From NCBI RefSeq assembly GCF_052072235.1, contig NZ_CM125436.1, forward strand, positions 62,001 to 126,000: a stretch of 64,000 bases of DNA. The letters run 5' to 3'. The position numbers and the translations under genes are program-made. This document shows, piece after piece, positions 16,549-25,237 of this stretch; the stretch's first letter is position 1, and each line of letters opens with the position of its first letter. The stretch comes from Brevibacillus_D fluminis_A. GTDB lineage: Bacteria > Bacillota > Bacilli > Brevibacillales > Brevibacillaceae. The notes beneath the pieces are model-generated. The model was given only the letters and a program-made list of their open reading frames with translations, searched no databases and had not been told where the DNA came from.

Positions 16549-16935
16549 ATGAGTAAGCTTACGTATGTTGCAACGGAAAATGCACCAGCAGCGATCGGAC
16601 CTTACAGCCAGGCGGTAAAGGCAGGGGATTTCCTGTTTGCATCCGGACAAATCCCGCTTCGTCCGGACGGCACTCTGGTTGAAGGAGACGTTACCGTCCA
16701 AACCCACCAAGTGTTTTCCAACATCAAAGGCGTGCTGGAATCGGAAGGCCTGTCGCTCGGCGACGTCGTCAAAGCAACTGTCTTTATCAAAGATATGAAC
16801 GATTTTGCCAAGCTGAACGAGGTGTACGGCGAATATTTCGGCGACCATCGCCCTGCACGTTCTACCGTAGAAGTAGCGCGCTTGCCGAAAGACGTTTTGG
16901 TTGAGATCGAAATCGTCGCGTACCTGGGCAAATAA
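16549..16935 (+). CDS. ridA: RidA family reactive-intermediate deaminase (YabJ)
   Basis: A 128-aa YjgF/YER057c/UK114 protein that hydrolyses reactive enamine/imine intermediates; in B. subtilis it accompanies purR. IGPYSQAVKAGDFLFASGQIP and the C-terminal RSTVEVARLPKDVLVEIE with its catalytic arginine are typical. ATG 16549 is preferred to the preceding in-frame TTG 16546. Confidence 0.94.
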   Translation: MSKLTYVATENAPAAIGPYSQAVKAGDFLFASGQIPLRPDGTLVEGDVTVQTHQVFSNIKGVLESEGLSLGDVVKATVFIKDMNDFAKLNEVYGEYFGDHRPARSTVEVARLPKDVLVEIEIVAYLGK

Positions 16936-16982
16936 CCGGAAAAATATTTTTTATTTTTTTTACAAATTTTCGGAACCAGAGA

Positions 16983-17010
16983 AGGAATATTTAACCATCA
17001 TGTGGAAATA
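16983..17010 (+). promoter_or_regulatory. Sigma-H-type promoter of spoVG
   Basis: AGGAATAT (16983-16990) and GGAAATA (17004-17010) are spaced like the -35 and -10 of the B. subtilis spoVG sigma-H promoter. An AT-rich tract (about 16940-16970) lies directly upstream, like the AT box bound by AbrB there. Confidence 0.6.
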
Positions 17011-17047
17011 CTTCTACATCCTTATACAGATAAAGGGAGTGAACATG

Positions 17048-17335
17048 ATGGAAGTAACAGACGTACGACTCCGCCGTGTCAATACGGATGGAAGAATGAA
17101 AGCGATTGCCTCTATTACGATCGACCACGAATTCGTGGTTCACGATATCCGCGTGATTGATGGCAACAACGGCATGTTTGTCGCAATGCCGAGCAAGCGC
17201 ACACCAGATGGTGAATTCCGTGACATCGCTCATCCCATTTCCTCTGCCACTCGTGAGAAAATACAAGCGGCTGTCCTGAATGAATATGAGCGCGTTGGTT
17301 TGGAAGAAGAAGAAAAAGTAGAAGCAGGCGCATAA
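17048..17335 (+). CDS. spoVG: Septation regulator SpoVG
   Basis: A 95-aa protein nearly identical in its core to SpoVG of Bacilli (MEVTDVRLRRVNTDGRMKAI, VAMPSKRTPDGEFRDIAHPI). It binds nucleic acid and affects asymmetric septation and stationary-phase expression. ATG 17048 is 8 bases after GGGAG; ATG 17045 is only 5 away. Its promoter looks sigma-H dependent. Confidence 0.96.
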   Translation: MEVTDVRLRRVNTDGRMKAIASITIDHEFVVHDIRVIDGNNGMFVAMPSKRTPDGEFRDIAHPISSATREKIQAAVLNEYERVGLEEEEKVEAGA

Positions 17336-17344
17336 CATGAAAAA

Positions 17345-17370
17345 AGGCACTCCGCGGAGTGCTTTTTTTT
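17345..17370 (+). terminator. Terminator after spoVG
   Basis: The perfect palindrome GCACTCCGCGGAGTGC is followed by TTTTTTTT. Confidence 0.9.
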
Positions 17371-17437
17371 GCGGCCGACAGGTAGCCCATCTTCGCAAAT
17401 ATGATCATTTCCCGAACGTTTGCCCGTCAAACTTCTC

Positions 17438-17466
17438 TTGAAAACAACATACGATTAAGATATAGT
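17438..17466 (+). promoter_or_regulatory. glmU promoter
   Basis: TTGAAA (17438-17443), 17-bp spacer, TATAGT (17461-17466). It lies 32 bp before the glmU start. Confidence 0.75.
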
Positions 17467-17497
17467 CATTGTGGAACTTATATGCTGGAGGGTTACC

Positions 17498-18877
17498 ATG
17501 TCAAATATACATGCCGTGGTTCTTGCTGCTGGTCAAGGAACACGGATGAAGTCGAAGCTGTATAAGGTCCTTCACCCTGTCTGCGGAAAGCCGATGGTGC
17601 AACATGTCGTTGATACGCTGGCGGACATGCAGGTGAAGGATGTTGTCGTTGTGGTAGGCCATGGTGCAGATGCAGTCAAGGAAACCTTGGGGGATTCCGT
17701 CGCGTATGCGCTGCAAGCGGAACAATTGGGAACGGCTCATGCCGTCCAACAGGCGATTCCGTTCTTGACGGGAAAGACAGGAACGACGCTTTTGCTATAC
17801 GGCGACGTACCGCTTTTATCCAAGGAGACGCTGCAAGAGCTGCTGGATTACCATCTGGAACAGCAGGCTGCAGCAACGGTCCTAACGGCTGTGCTGCCTG
17901 ACCCGACCGGGTATGGACGTATTGTACGGAATGAATCAGGGGAAGTCGTTCGTATTGTCGAGCAGAAGGATGCGAGCCCTGAGGAACGGGCGATCCGTGA
18001 GATAAATACGGGCATATATTGTTATAATAATGAACAATTGCTCAAGGCGATCAGCCAGGTCAAAAATGACAATGCGCAAAAGGAATATTATGTAACCGAT
18101 TGCGTAGAAATTTTGCGCCAGGCAGGGCAGAAGGTGCTGGCATTTGAAGCGGCGGACCCGGACGAAACAATGGGCGTAAACGACCGCGTGCAGCTCTCTT
18201 TTGCCGAGGCCTATATGCGCAGACGGATTAACGAGCATCATATGAGAAACGGCGTTACCATTATCGATCCAAGCTCGACCTATATTGAAGCAGATGTCGT
18301 GATTGGTCAAGATACCGTGATTCAGCCGGGCACGCATTTGCGCGGCAAATCGGTGATCGGGCAAGATGTTGTGCTGGGTCCCCAAGCGGATTTAACAAAT
18401 GTTCAGGTTGGTGCCGGTGTATCAATCGCCTATTCCGTGCTGGTTGACTCGGTGGTCGAAAACGACGTGAACGTAGGGCCATTCGCTTATGTGCGTCCGC
18501 AGTCTCACATTGGCGCCGGCGCAAAAATCGGCGATTTTGTCGAGTTGAAAAACGCCAAGATCGGCAAAGGATCGAAAGTGCCTCATCTGAGCTATGTGGG
18601 CGATGCTGAAATCGGCGATAATGTCAATATCGGCTGCGGTTCCATTACCGTCAATTATGACGGCGAGAAGAAGCACAAGACAATCGTGGGCGACAACGCC
18701 TTCATCGGCTGCAACACCAACTTGGTCGCGCCTGTGAAGGTCGGCGACAATGCCTATGTTGCTGCAGGCTCCACCATTAACCAGGATGTGCCTGAAGATG
18801 CGCTGGCAATCGCGCGTGAACGGCAAACCAATAAGCTTGGCTACGCGGCCAAAATGCCGCGAAAAGCAAAGAAATAA
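17498..18877 (+). CDS. glmU: Bifunctional UDP-GlcNAc pyrophosphorylase / glucosamine-1-phosphate acetyltransferase
   Basis: Makes UDP-GlcNAc for cell wall and teichoic acids; 459 aa. The N-terminal uridylyltransferase domain starts LAAGQGTRMKSKLYKVLHP. The C-terminal half is a left-handed beta-helix of hexapeptide repeats (IGQDTVIQPGTHL onward) with the acetyltransferase residues in NYDGEKKHKT. ATG 17498 follows CTGGAGGG. An in-frame TTG 27 bases upstream has no such signal. glmU-prs-ctc-pth follow one another as in B. subtilis. Confidence 0.97.
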   Translation: MSNIHAVVLAAGQGTRMKSKLYKVLHPVCGKPMVQHVVDTLADMQVKDVVVVVGHGADAVKETLGDSVAYALQAEQLGTAHAVQQAIPFLTGKTGTTLLLYGDVPLLSKETLQELLDYHLEQQAAATVLTAVLPDPTGYGRIVRNESGEVVRIVEQKDASPEERAIREINTGIYCYNNEQLLKAISQVKNDNAQKEYYVTDCVEILRQAGQKVLAFEAADPDETMGVNDRVQLSFAEAYMRRRINEHHMRNGVTIIDPSSTYIEADVVIGQDTVIQPGTHLRGKSVIGQDVVLGPQADLTNVQVGAGVSIAYSVLVDSVVENDVNVGPFAYVRPQSHIGAGAKIGDFVELKNAKIGKGSKVPHLSYVGDAEIGDNVNIGCGSITVNYDGEKKHKTIVGDNAFIGCNTNLVAPVKVGDNAYVAAGSTINQDVPEDALAIARERQTNKLGYAAKMPRKAKK

Positions 18878-18906
18878 GGAATAATTACGGGAGGTTCTTT
18901 AAGATA

Positions 18907-19857
18907 ATGGCTAACTACCGCGACCCGAAACTGAAGGTCTTTACTTGTAACGCAAATCCGCAGCTCGCCCAAGAAATCGCGGAGCATATTGGACTGCCGC
19001 TTGGAAACGCCAAGGCGATTCAATTCAGCGATGGCGAATGCCAAATCAAACTGAATGAAAGCGTGCGCGGCTGTGACGTGTATGTCATTCAACCAACAAG
19101 CGCTCCTGTCAACGAGAACCTCATGGAGCTGCTCGTGATGGTGGACGCATTGAAACGCGCTTCCGCAAAAAGCATCAACGTAGTTATTCCTTATTATGGT
19201 TATGCGCGCCAGGACCGTAAAGCGCGTGCCCGCGATCCGATCACAGCCAAGCTTGTTGCCAATCTGATCGAGACCGCAGGTGCACATCGCATCATTTCGA
19301 TGGATTTGCATGCAACCCAAATCCAAGGCTTCTTCGACATCCCGGTTGATCATCTGCTTGGTGTGCCAATTCTGGCAAAATACTTTGAAGAAAAAGGTCT
19401 CAAAGACATTTGCGTCGTGTCGCCTGACCACGGCGGGGTTACGCGTGCGCGCAAATTGGCGGAGCGCCTGGGAGCGCCGATTGCGATCATCGATAAGCGC
19501 CGTCCTGAACCAAACGTCGCGGAAGTCATGAACATCGTCGGCAATATCGAAGGGAAAACGGCGATCATCATCGACGATATCATCGATACTGCGGGTACGA
19601 TCACGCTGGCTGCCAGCGCATTGGTGGAGGCGGGCGCACGTGATGTCTATGCATGCTGTACACACCCTGTCCTGTCCGGACCAGCAATCTCCCGTATCGA
19701 GAATTCGAATATCAAGGAACTGATCGTAACCAACACGATCCTGCTTCCGGAAGAAAAACGCATCGACAAAATCAAAGTGCTGTCTGTTGCACCGATTATC
19801 GGTGAAGCGATCATCCGCGTTCATGAAGAGTTGTCGGTAAGCAAACTGTTTGACTAA
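18907..19857 (+). CDS. prs: Ribose-phosphate pyrophosphokinase
   Basis: Makes PRPP from ribose-5-phosphate and ATP; 316 aa. YYGYARQDRKARARDPITAK is the ATP flexible loop region, VVSPDHGGVTRAR the catalytic part, and IIIDDIIDTAGT the PRPP/ribose-phosphate loop. The distance to glmU is 29 bp. The product also feeds the PurR signal encoded 3 kb upstream. Confidence 0.97.
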   Translation: MANYRDPKLKVFTCNANPQLAQEIAEHIGLPLGNAKAIQFSDGECQIKLNESVRGCDVYVIQPTSAPVNENLMELLVMVDALKRASAKSINVVIPYYGYARQDRKARARDPITAKLVANLIETAGAHRIISMDLHATQIQGFFDIPVDHLLGVPILAKYFEEKGLKDICVVSPDHGGVTRARKLAERLGAPIAIIDKRRPEPNVAEVMNIVGNIEGKTAIIIDDIIDTAGTITLAASALVEAGARDVYACCTHPVLSGPAISRIENSNIKELIVTNTILLPEEKRIDKIKVLSVAPIIGEAIIRVHEELSVSKLFD

Positions 19858-19868
19858 AAAATGGATTC

Positions 19869-19935
19869 AAAAAGCCTCCACTGGACAAGCTAGAAAAGGA
19901 ATGGACTTCAAGCTTGTCTATAAGGAGGCTTTTTC
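19869..19935 (+). terminator. Long hairpin between prs and ctc that includes the ctc ribosome binding site
   Basis: AAAAAGCCTCC (19869-19879) pairs with GGAGGCTTTTT (19924-19934), and GACAAGCT (19884-19891) with AGCTTGTC (19911-19918), leaving an internal loop and a 19-base apical loop. The T run and stem make it a terminator for prs. The AAGGAGG Shine-Dalgarno of ctc (19922-19928) is the 3' arm, so folding would also hide the start signal of ctc. Confidence 0.8.
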
Positions 19936-19937
19936 AT

Positions 19938-20561
19938 ATGGAAGCGATTCAGGCAACCGTTCGACAAACAGGCAACAAAGGGGCCAACCTGAGATTGCGT
20001 AACAGCGGGATGGTTCCGGGCGTAGTCTACGGCAAAGAAGTGAATAACCTTTCGATCCAAATGGATGCGCTTGCTTTGGATCAGGCGCTTCGCCATCAGA
20101 CGACGAACAAGCCATTCAGTCTGCAGATTGATGGACAGCAATATCAGGTGATGGTGTACGAGCTGCAGCGTCATCCTGTAAAAGGAAATGTGCTTCATGC
20201 GGATTTCAAACAAATCAATATGAATGAAAAAGTACATACATCCGTGCCGATTGTGATTACGGGTGCGCCGGAGCTTGGCGTAGCCACCTTGGTGCGTCAC
20301 AGCGTCGAGGTGAAGTGCCTGCCAAACGAGATTCCGGAGGTATTCTCTGTCAACGTCGATGATCTCAATATCGGCGATGTCATTTTGGTGAGCGATCTCC
20401 ATATTCCAGCAAATATCGAGCTTGGAATCGATGAGATGGAGGTCGTGATCAGCATTCTGCCGCCTAAGGCAAAATCGGAAGAAGCGCAAGACGCGGAGCT
20501 GGAAGCCAAAGCGCAGGCGGAGGATGCAGCCGCCAAGACCCAGGAAGCGCACAAAGTATAG
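19938..20561 (+). CDS. rplY: 50S ribosomal protein L25/general stress protein Ctc
   Basis: A 207-aa two-domain CTC-type L25: an N-terminal 5S-rRNA-binding domain (TVRQTGNKGANLRLR, GMVPGVVYGKE) and a C-terminal TL5-type beta domain, ending in an Ala/Glu/Lys-rich tail. In Bacilli it associates with ribosomes under stress. ATG 19938 is used because AAGGAGG precedes it; the frame opens 24 bases earlier. The Shine-Dalgarno lies inside a strong hairpin. Confidence 0.93.
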   Translation: MEAIQATVRQTGNKGANLRLRNSGMVPGVVYGKEVNNLSIQMDALALDQALRHQTTNKPFSLQIDGQQYQVMVYELQRHPVKGNVLHADFKQINMNEKVHTSVPIVITGAPELGVATLVRHSVEVKCLPNEIPEVFSVNVDDLNIGDVILVSDLHIPANIELGIDEMEVVISILPPKAKSEEAQDAELEAKAQAEDAAAKTQEAHKV

Positions 20562-20577
20562 GCAAGTCGAAAGAGAG

Positions 20578-20616
20578 ACCACCCGGTCGAGCGTTGGCTG
20601 TAGCCGGGTGGGTTTC
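20578..20616 (+). terminator. Hairpin between ctc and pth
   Basis: CCACCCGG (20579-20586) pairs with CCGGGTGG (20604-20611), followed by GTTTCCC. The T run is short, so termination may be partial. Confidence 0.45.
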
Positions 20617-20654
20617 CCATGCGGTACAATAGAAAAAATGGGAGGGAGCAAATC

Positions 20655-21233
20655 GTGAAAGTGATCATCGGGCTGGGAAACCCCGGTAAGAAGTACGAAG
20701 ACACCAGACATAACGTAGGCTTTATGGCCATTGATAAAATTAGCGAGCAGTGGGGTATCCCAGTCGCGCAAGAAAAATTCCGCGCACTGGTTGGAGAAGG
20801 CCGAATCGAAGGGGAGCGCGTGCTTTTGGTAAAGCCGCTTACATACATGAATCTCTCCGGAGAGTCAGTCGCGGAAATCATGAAGTTCTATAAATTGGTT
20901 CCAGACGATATACTTGTAATCTACGACGATCTTGATTTGCCGGTAGGGCAGCTCCGCTTGCGGGAAAAAGGCAGCGCCGGCGGCCATAACGGGATCAAGT
21001 CATTGATCGCTCATCTCGGTACCCAAGAATTTAAACGGGCCAAAATCGGAATCAGCCGTCCGTTGCCTGGCCGGAGTGTAAGCGATTACGTGTTGAGCGA
21101 ATTTTCCAAAAGCGAGCAGCCGTTGATTGCCGAAGCGGTTGAATTGTCGGCAAAGGCGAGCGTCATGTGGCTCAAGGAAAGCTTCGTCAAGGTGATGAAT
21201 CACATCCATTCCGTCAAGCTGGGCGACAAATAG
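20655..21233 (+). CDS. pth: Peptidyl-tRNA hydrolase
   Basis: Releases peptides from tRNA after abortive translation; spoVC of B. subtilis. VKVIIGLGNPGKKYEDTRHN contains the catalytic Asn and His region, and YDDLDLPVGQLRLR and GSAGGHNGIKS follow. GTG 20655 with GGGAGGGAGC upstream gives 192 aa, close to the usual 188. Confidence 0.95.
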   Translation: MKVIIGLGNPGKKYEDTRHNVGFMAIDKISEQWGIPVAQEKFRALVGEGRIEGERVLLVKPLTYMNLSGESVAEIMKFYKLVPDDILVIYDDLDLPVGQLRLREKGSAGGHNGIKSLIAHLGTQEFKRAKIGISRPLPGRSVSDYVLSEFSKSEQPLIAEAVELSAKASVMWLKESFVKVMNHIHSVKLGDK

Positions 21234-21238
21234 CAATC

Positions 21239-21267
21239 GTATGATTTTCCACCTTTTGGGGATACTA
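21239..21267 (+). promoter_or_regulatory. Sigma-F-type promoter of fin
   Basis: GTATG (21239-21243), 14 bp, GGGGATACTA (21258-21267). The -10 matches every position of the sigma-F consensus GGNRANAHTR. It begins immediately after the pth stop codon. fin is sigma-F controlled in B. subtilis. Confidence 0.65.
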
Positions 21268-21294
21268 GGGAGTATCAAGCGGGGGTGGAAAAAG

Positions 21295-21525
21295 ATGAGT
21301 TTTCGCTATGTTTGTCGCTGCTGCGGCATGAAAATTGTCGAGTTTGATCAATCCATGGTGACGGAAGTTCAATTGGGGCTTGATGCCTTGACCCCTGAAG
21401 AACGCCACCATATAATATCCAAAGAACAAAATGGAGATACGGTTATCCGCATCGTCTGCGATTATTGCCGCGATGCTTTCAATGAACATCCGGAGCTTTC
21501 GTTGGTGGGGAGTCCTTTGCAGTAA
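21295..21525 (+). CDS. fin: Anti-sigma-F factor Fin
   Basis: A 76-aa zinc-ribbon-like protein with two CxxC pairs (CRCC near the N-terminus, CDYC near residue 56) and the conserved HHIISKEQNGD segment. In B. subtilis Fin antagonises sigma-F to help the switch to sigma-G in the forespore. ATG 21295 follows GGGGGTGGAA; the longer frame from 21241 overlaps the promoter. Confidence 0.92.
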   Translation: MSFRYVCRCCGMKIVEFDQSMVTEVQLGLDALTPEERHHIISKEQNGDTVIRIVCDYCRDAFNEHPELSLVGSPLQ

Positions 21526-21583
21526 TCGTCAGGCAAAGGGAGATAGGCGATAGATGTCCGCAAACGGCTTGCACGGACGAGGT

Positions 21584-21612
21584 CTTGGCTTATTGTCTAA
21601 GCCAAGGCTTAT
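21584..21612 (+). terminator. Terminator between fin and mfd
   Basis: CTTGGCTT (21584-21591) and AAGCCAAG (21599-21606) pair and are followed by GCTTATTTT. Confidence 0.6.
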
Positions 21613-21650
21613 TTTCGCATGAGAGAAGGGTTGGAGAGGAGCTAGGGTGC

Positions 21651-24600
21651 ATGCAAGTCATTATCAATTCATTTAAACAAGATTCCCAATTCGGAACAAT
21701 TGCGACGGGAATCGCTCGAGGTCTGAAGGAACAGCTGATCTCCGGGCTCGCTGGTTCAGCGCGTCAGGTCATGATGGCTGGGCTGTATCAGCAACTGGGC
21801 CGTCCGCTATGCGTCGTGACCCATAACATGTTTCAGGCGCAGAAAGTGTACGAGGATCTCGCGGAGCTGGTGCCAGCTGATCAAGTGCTCCTCTTTCCGG
21901 CCAATGAACTGATTGGATCAGAGCTGGCTGTAGCCAGTCCAGAGATGCTGGCGCAGCGCATACAGGTGTTCAACCGTTTAGCCAAGGGCTTTACGGGTAT
22001 TTTGGTTGTGCCTTTTGCCGGTTTGCGCCGCATGGTCGTGCCGCAGAATGTGTGGAAAGACGCGCAGATCACGCTGCACAAGGATCAGGAGCTGGATGTC
22101 GACAGCTTTTTGCTGCGGCTCATTGAGCTGGGCTACGAACGTGTGGAGATGGTGGAGCGCAAAGGCGAGCTGAGCGTGCGCGGCGGAATTATCGACCTGT
22201 TTCCGCATGATTCTGAATGGCCTGTGCGCATTGAGCTTTTCGATGTGGAGATCGATTCGATCCGCACGTTTGACATGGTGACGCAGCGTTCCTATGACAA
22301 AGTCGACGAATATACGATCGGCCCGGCGAAGGAGCTTATTTTGACAAACGAGCTGCTGAAAGAAGCGGCTGTCCGACTGGAGCGCAAGCTTGGCGAAACG
22401 CTGGCGAAGCTCAAAGAGGGGCAATCGAAGGAAAAAGTGCTGCACAACATCGGTGCAGACATCGAGCTTATGCAAGAAGGACAGCGCTTTCCGCGCCTGT
22501 CTACCTATATATCCGCCATTTATCCGGAGCAGGCGACACTGCTCAATTATTTGACAGAGGACACGGTGCTGATCATCGATGAGCCGTCGCGTGTCTTGGA
22601 GACGGCGGCACAGCTGCAGAAGGAAGAGGGCGAGTGGCAGACCGCACGCATTCTGGAAGGCGAGTTCATGGCCAATTTGCCGTTTTCCTGTACGTATGAT
22701 GAGGTTATCCTGTCCCACAAGCGTCCGCTTGTGTATTTGTCGCTGTTCCTGCGCCAATCGCCGAAAACACAGCCTCAAAACATTGTGAATATTAATTGTC
22801 GGACGATGCAGAATTTCCATGGACAGATGAATGTCCTGAAAAGCGAACTGGCTCGCTGGGTGAAAGGGCAAAACCAGATTTTGTTCGTCGCCGCCGATCA
22901 GGAGCGCGCCAAGCGTTTGGAGCGCGTCTTGAGCGATTACGAGATGGAAGCCGATTTGCTGCTTGGGTCGGTCGACGTGGTTCCGCCGGGACGTCCCGTC
23001 ATCATCATGGGGAACATGCAGACCGGCTTTGAGCTGCCGTTAAACAAGCTCGTCGTTGTCACGGAAGGCGAGGTTTTCACCGCCAAGCAGCGTAAAGCGC
23101 GCAAGGTGCAGCAAAACATGAGCAATGCCGAGCGGATCAAAAACTACATGGAGCTGAAAGCCGGCGACTATGTCGTGCATATCAACCATGGGATCGGGAA
23201 GTATTTGGGCATCGAGACGAAGGAAATTCTCGGCATCCATAAAGACTACCTGCATATCCGCTATGCCGGCGGCGACAGCCTGTTCGTGCCGATCGAGCAG
23301 ATTGACCATGTGCAAAAGTATGTGGCCAGCGAGGAAAACGAGCCGAAGGTGTACAGTCTGGGCGGCAGCGAGTGGAAGCGTGTCAAGACGAAGGTGCAGT
23401 CTTCCGTCAAAGACATCGCGGAAGACCTCATCAAGCTGTATGCGGCACGCGAGCAGGCGGTAGGGTACGGCTTCAACCCCGATACGCTGGAGCAGCGTGA
23501 ATTCGAGGCGATGTTCCCGTATCAGGAAACGCCCGATCAGCTGCGCGCGATCGCTGAGGTGAAAGCGGATATGGAACGTGCGCGTCCGATGGACCGACTG
23601 GTCTGCGGTGACGTAGGCTACGGGAAAACGGAAGTGGCGATCCGTGCTGCCTTCAAAGCGGCGATGGATGGCAAGCAGGTCGCTGTGCTGGTGCCGACGA
23701 CGATTTTGGCCCAGCAGCACTACGAGACGTTCCGCGAGCGTTTTGCCGATTATCCGATCCGTGTCGAGGTGTTGAGCCGTTTCCGCTCCCGCAAGGAACA
23801 GACGGCGACCATGAAAGGGATCAAGGAAGGGACCGTCGATGTCGTCATCGGGACGCACCGGCTGCTGTCCAAAGACATCATTTTCCGCGATCTGGGCTTG
23901 CTGATCGTCGATGAGGAGCAGCGTTTCGGCGTAAGCCATAAAGAAAAGCTCAAACAGCTGAAAAACAATGTCGATGTCATCACGTTGACCGCGACGCCGA
24001 TTCCGCGTACCCTGCACATGTCGATGCTGGGCGTGCGCGATTTGTCTGTCATTGAAACGCCGCCGGAAAACCGCTTCCCTGTGCAGACGTACGTGATGGA
24101 GTACAGCCCGCTTTTGGTGCGCGAAGCGATTGAGCGAGAACTCGCCCGCGGCGGCCAGGTCTTTTTCCTGTACAATCAGGTGCAAGGGATCGAGCAGATG
24201 GCCGAGCAGCTGTCCATGCTGGTGCCAGACGCCAAAGTGGCCGTGGCCCATGGCCAGATGAACGAGGGCGAGCTGGAGAGCATCATCCTCGACTTCCTTG
24301 ACGGGAATTACGATGTACTGGTCAGCACGACGATCATTGAGACGGGTGTGGACATCCCGAACGTAAATACGCTGATCATTTACAATGCCGACCGGATGGG
24401 TCTGTCCCAGCTGTATCAGCTGCGCGGACGCGTTGGTCGTTCCAATCGAATCGCCTATGCCTATTTCACCTATCAGCCGGACAAAGTGCTGACCGAAGTG
24501 GCGGAAAAGCGCCTGCAGGCGATCAAGGAATTCACCGAGCTTGGCTCCGGTTTCAAAATCGCCATGCGCGACTTGTCCATCCGTGGCGCGGGGAATCTGC

Positions 24601-25223
24601 TTGGTGCGGAGCAGCACGGATTCATCAACTCGGTCGGTTTCGACATGTATACCCAAATGCTGAAGGATGCCATCGATGAGCTGCGCGGAGAGCCGCGTCA
24701 GCAAATCACGTCCCCGGTGGAGATCAATCTGCAGCTCGATGCCTATATCCCGTCGCTGTACATCGTGGACAGCCGGCAAAAGATCGAGATGTACAAAAAA
24801 TTCGTGGCAGCCTCCACGCTCGAGGAAGTCATGGATTTGGCCGACGAGCTGGGCGACCGTTTTGGCGATATTCCGAAGCCGGTGGAGAACTTGCTGACCA
24901 TTTCTCGTCTGCGTGTCTATGCGCTCAAATACCATATTACGGAAATTAACCAAAAGGACCCGGACGTCATCAAATTGATGCTGGACCCAAGCCAGAACAA
25001 GAAAATCAATGCGGGGAAAATCTACGAAATCGCAGGAGAGGACAGCCGTCGCATCGGGGTCTCCGTGGCGCCGAGTGGACAACATCTGGTTGTAACTGTT
25101 AAAGTAAAAGGGTTGACCAGTGATCAAGGCATGAAGATCGTTGAAAAACTGCTCAGCCAATTTGATCAGGTGCAACAAGACTCCAATGGCCAAATTGAAA
25201 ACCAGCTCGGAGTCAGTCAGTAG
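21651..25223 (+). CDS. mfd: Transcription-repair coupling factor Mfd
   Basis: A 1190-aa DNA translocase that removes stalled RNA polymerase and recruits UvrA. Order: N-terminal UvrB-like domains, the RNA-polymerase-interacting domain around residue 500 (GDYVVHINHGIGKYLG), SF2 motor with Walker A GDVGYGKTEV at about residue 653 and DEEQ at about 753, then the TRG motif region and C-terminal autoinhibitory domain. ATG 21651 (MQVIINSFKQD) has GAGGAGC upstream. Relatives are about 1175 aa. The large reverse-strand reading frames inside it are shadows. Confidence 0.97.
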   Translation: MQVIINSFKQDSQFGTIATGIARGLKEQLISGLAGSARQVMMAGLYQQLGRPLCVVTHNMFQAQKVYEDLAELVPADQVLLFPANELIGSELAVASPEMLAQRIQVFNRLAKGFTGILVVPFAGLRRMVVPQNVWKDAQITLHKDQELDVDSFLLRLIELGYERVEMVERKGELSVRGGIIDLFPHDSEWPVRIELFDVEIDSIRTFDMVTQRSYDKVDEYTIGPAKELILTNELLKEAAVRLERKLGETLAKLKEGQSKEKVLHNIGADIELMQEGQRFPRLSTYISAIYPEQATLLNYLTEDTVLIIDEPSRVLETAAQLQKEEGEWQTARILEGEFMANLPFSCTYDEVILSHKRPLVYLSLFLRQSPKTQPQNIVNINCRTMQNFHGQMNVLKSELARWVKGQNQILFVAADQERAKRLERVLSDYEMEADLLLGSVDVVPPGRPVIIMGNMQTGFELPLNKLVVVTEGEVFTAKQRKARKVQQNMSNAERIKNYMELKAGDYVVHINHGIGKYLGIETKEILGIHKDYLHIRYAGGDSLFVPIEQIDHVQKYVASEENEPKVYSLGGSEWKRVKTKVQSSVKDIAEDLIKLYAAREQAVGYGFNPDTLEQREFEAMFPYQETPDQLRAIAEVKADMERARPMDRLVCGDVGYGKTEVAIRAAFKAAMDGKQVAVLVPTTILAQQHYETFRERFADYPIRVEVLSRFRSRKEQTATMKGIKEGTVDVVIGTHRLLSKDIIFRDLGLLIVDEEQRFGVSHKEKLKQLKNNVDVITLTATPIPRTLHMSMLGVRDLSVIETPPENRFPVQTYVMEYSPLLVREAIERELARGGQVFFLYNQVQGIEQMAEQLSMLVPDAKVAVAHGQMNEGELESIILDFLDGNYDVLVSTTIIETGVDIPNVNTLIIYNADRMGLSQLYQLRGRVGRSNRIAYAYFTYQPDKVLTEVAEKRLQAIKEFTELGSGFKIAMRDLSIRGAGNLLGAEQHGFINSVGFDMYTQMLKDAIDELRGEPRQQITSPVEINLQLDAYIPSLYIVDSRQKIEMYKKFVAASTLEEVMDLADELGDRFGDIPKPVENLLTISRLRVYALKYHITEINQKDPDVIKLMLDPSQNKKINAGKIYEIAGEDSRRIGVSVAPSGQHLVVTVKVKGLTSDQGMKIVEKLLSQFDQVQQDSNGQIENQLGVSQ

Positions 25224-25237
25224 AAGGGAGACCATTC

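Noticed and set aside
23040..25235. A 731-codon open reading frame on the minus strand inside mfd
   Set aside because: It is fully antisense to the well-conserved helicase part of mfd; its protein is rich in His, Arg and Leu without recognisable motifs, and no ribosome binding site or promoter supports it. High GC at third positions creates such shadows.
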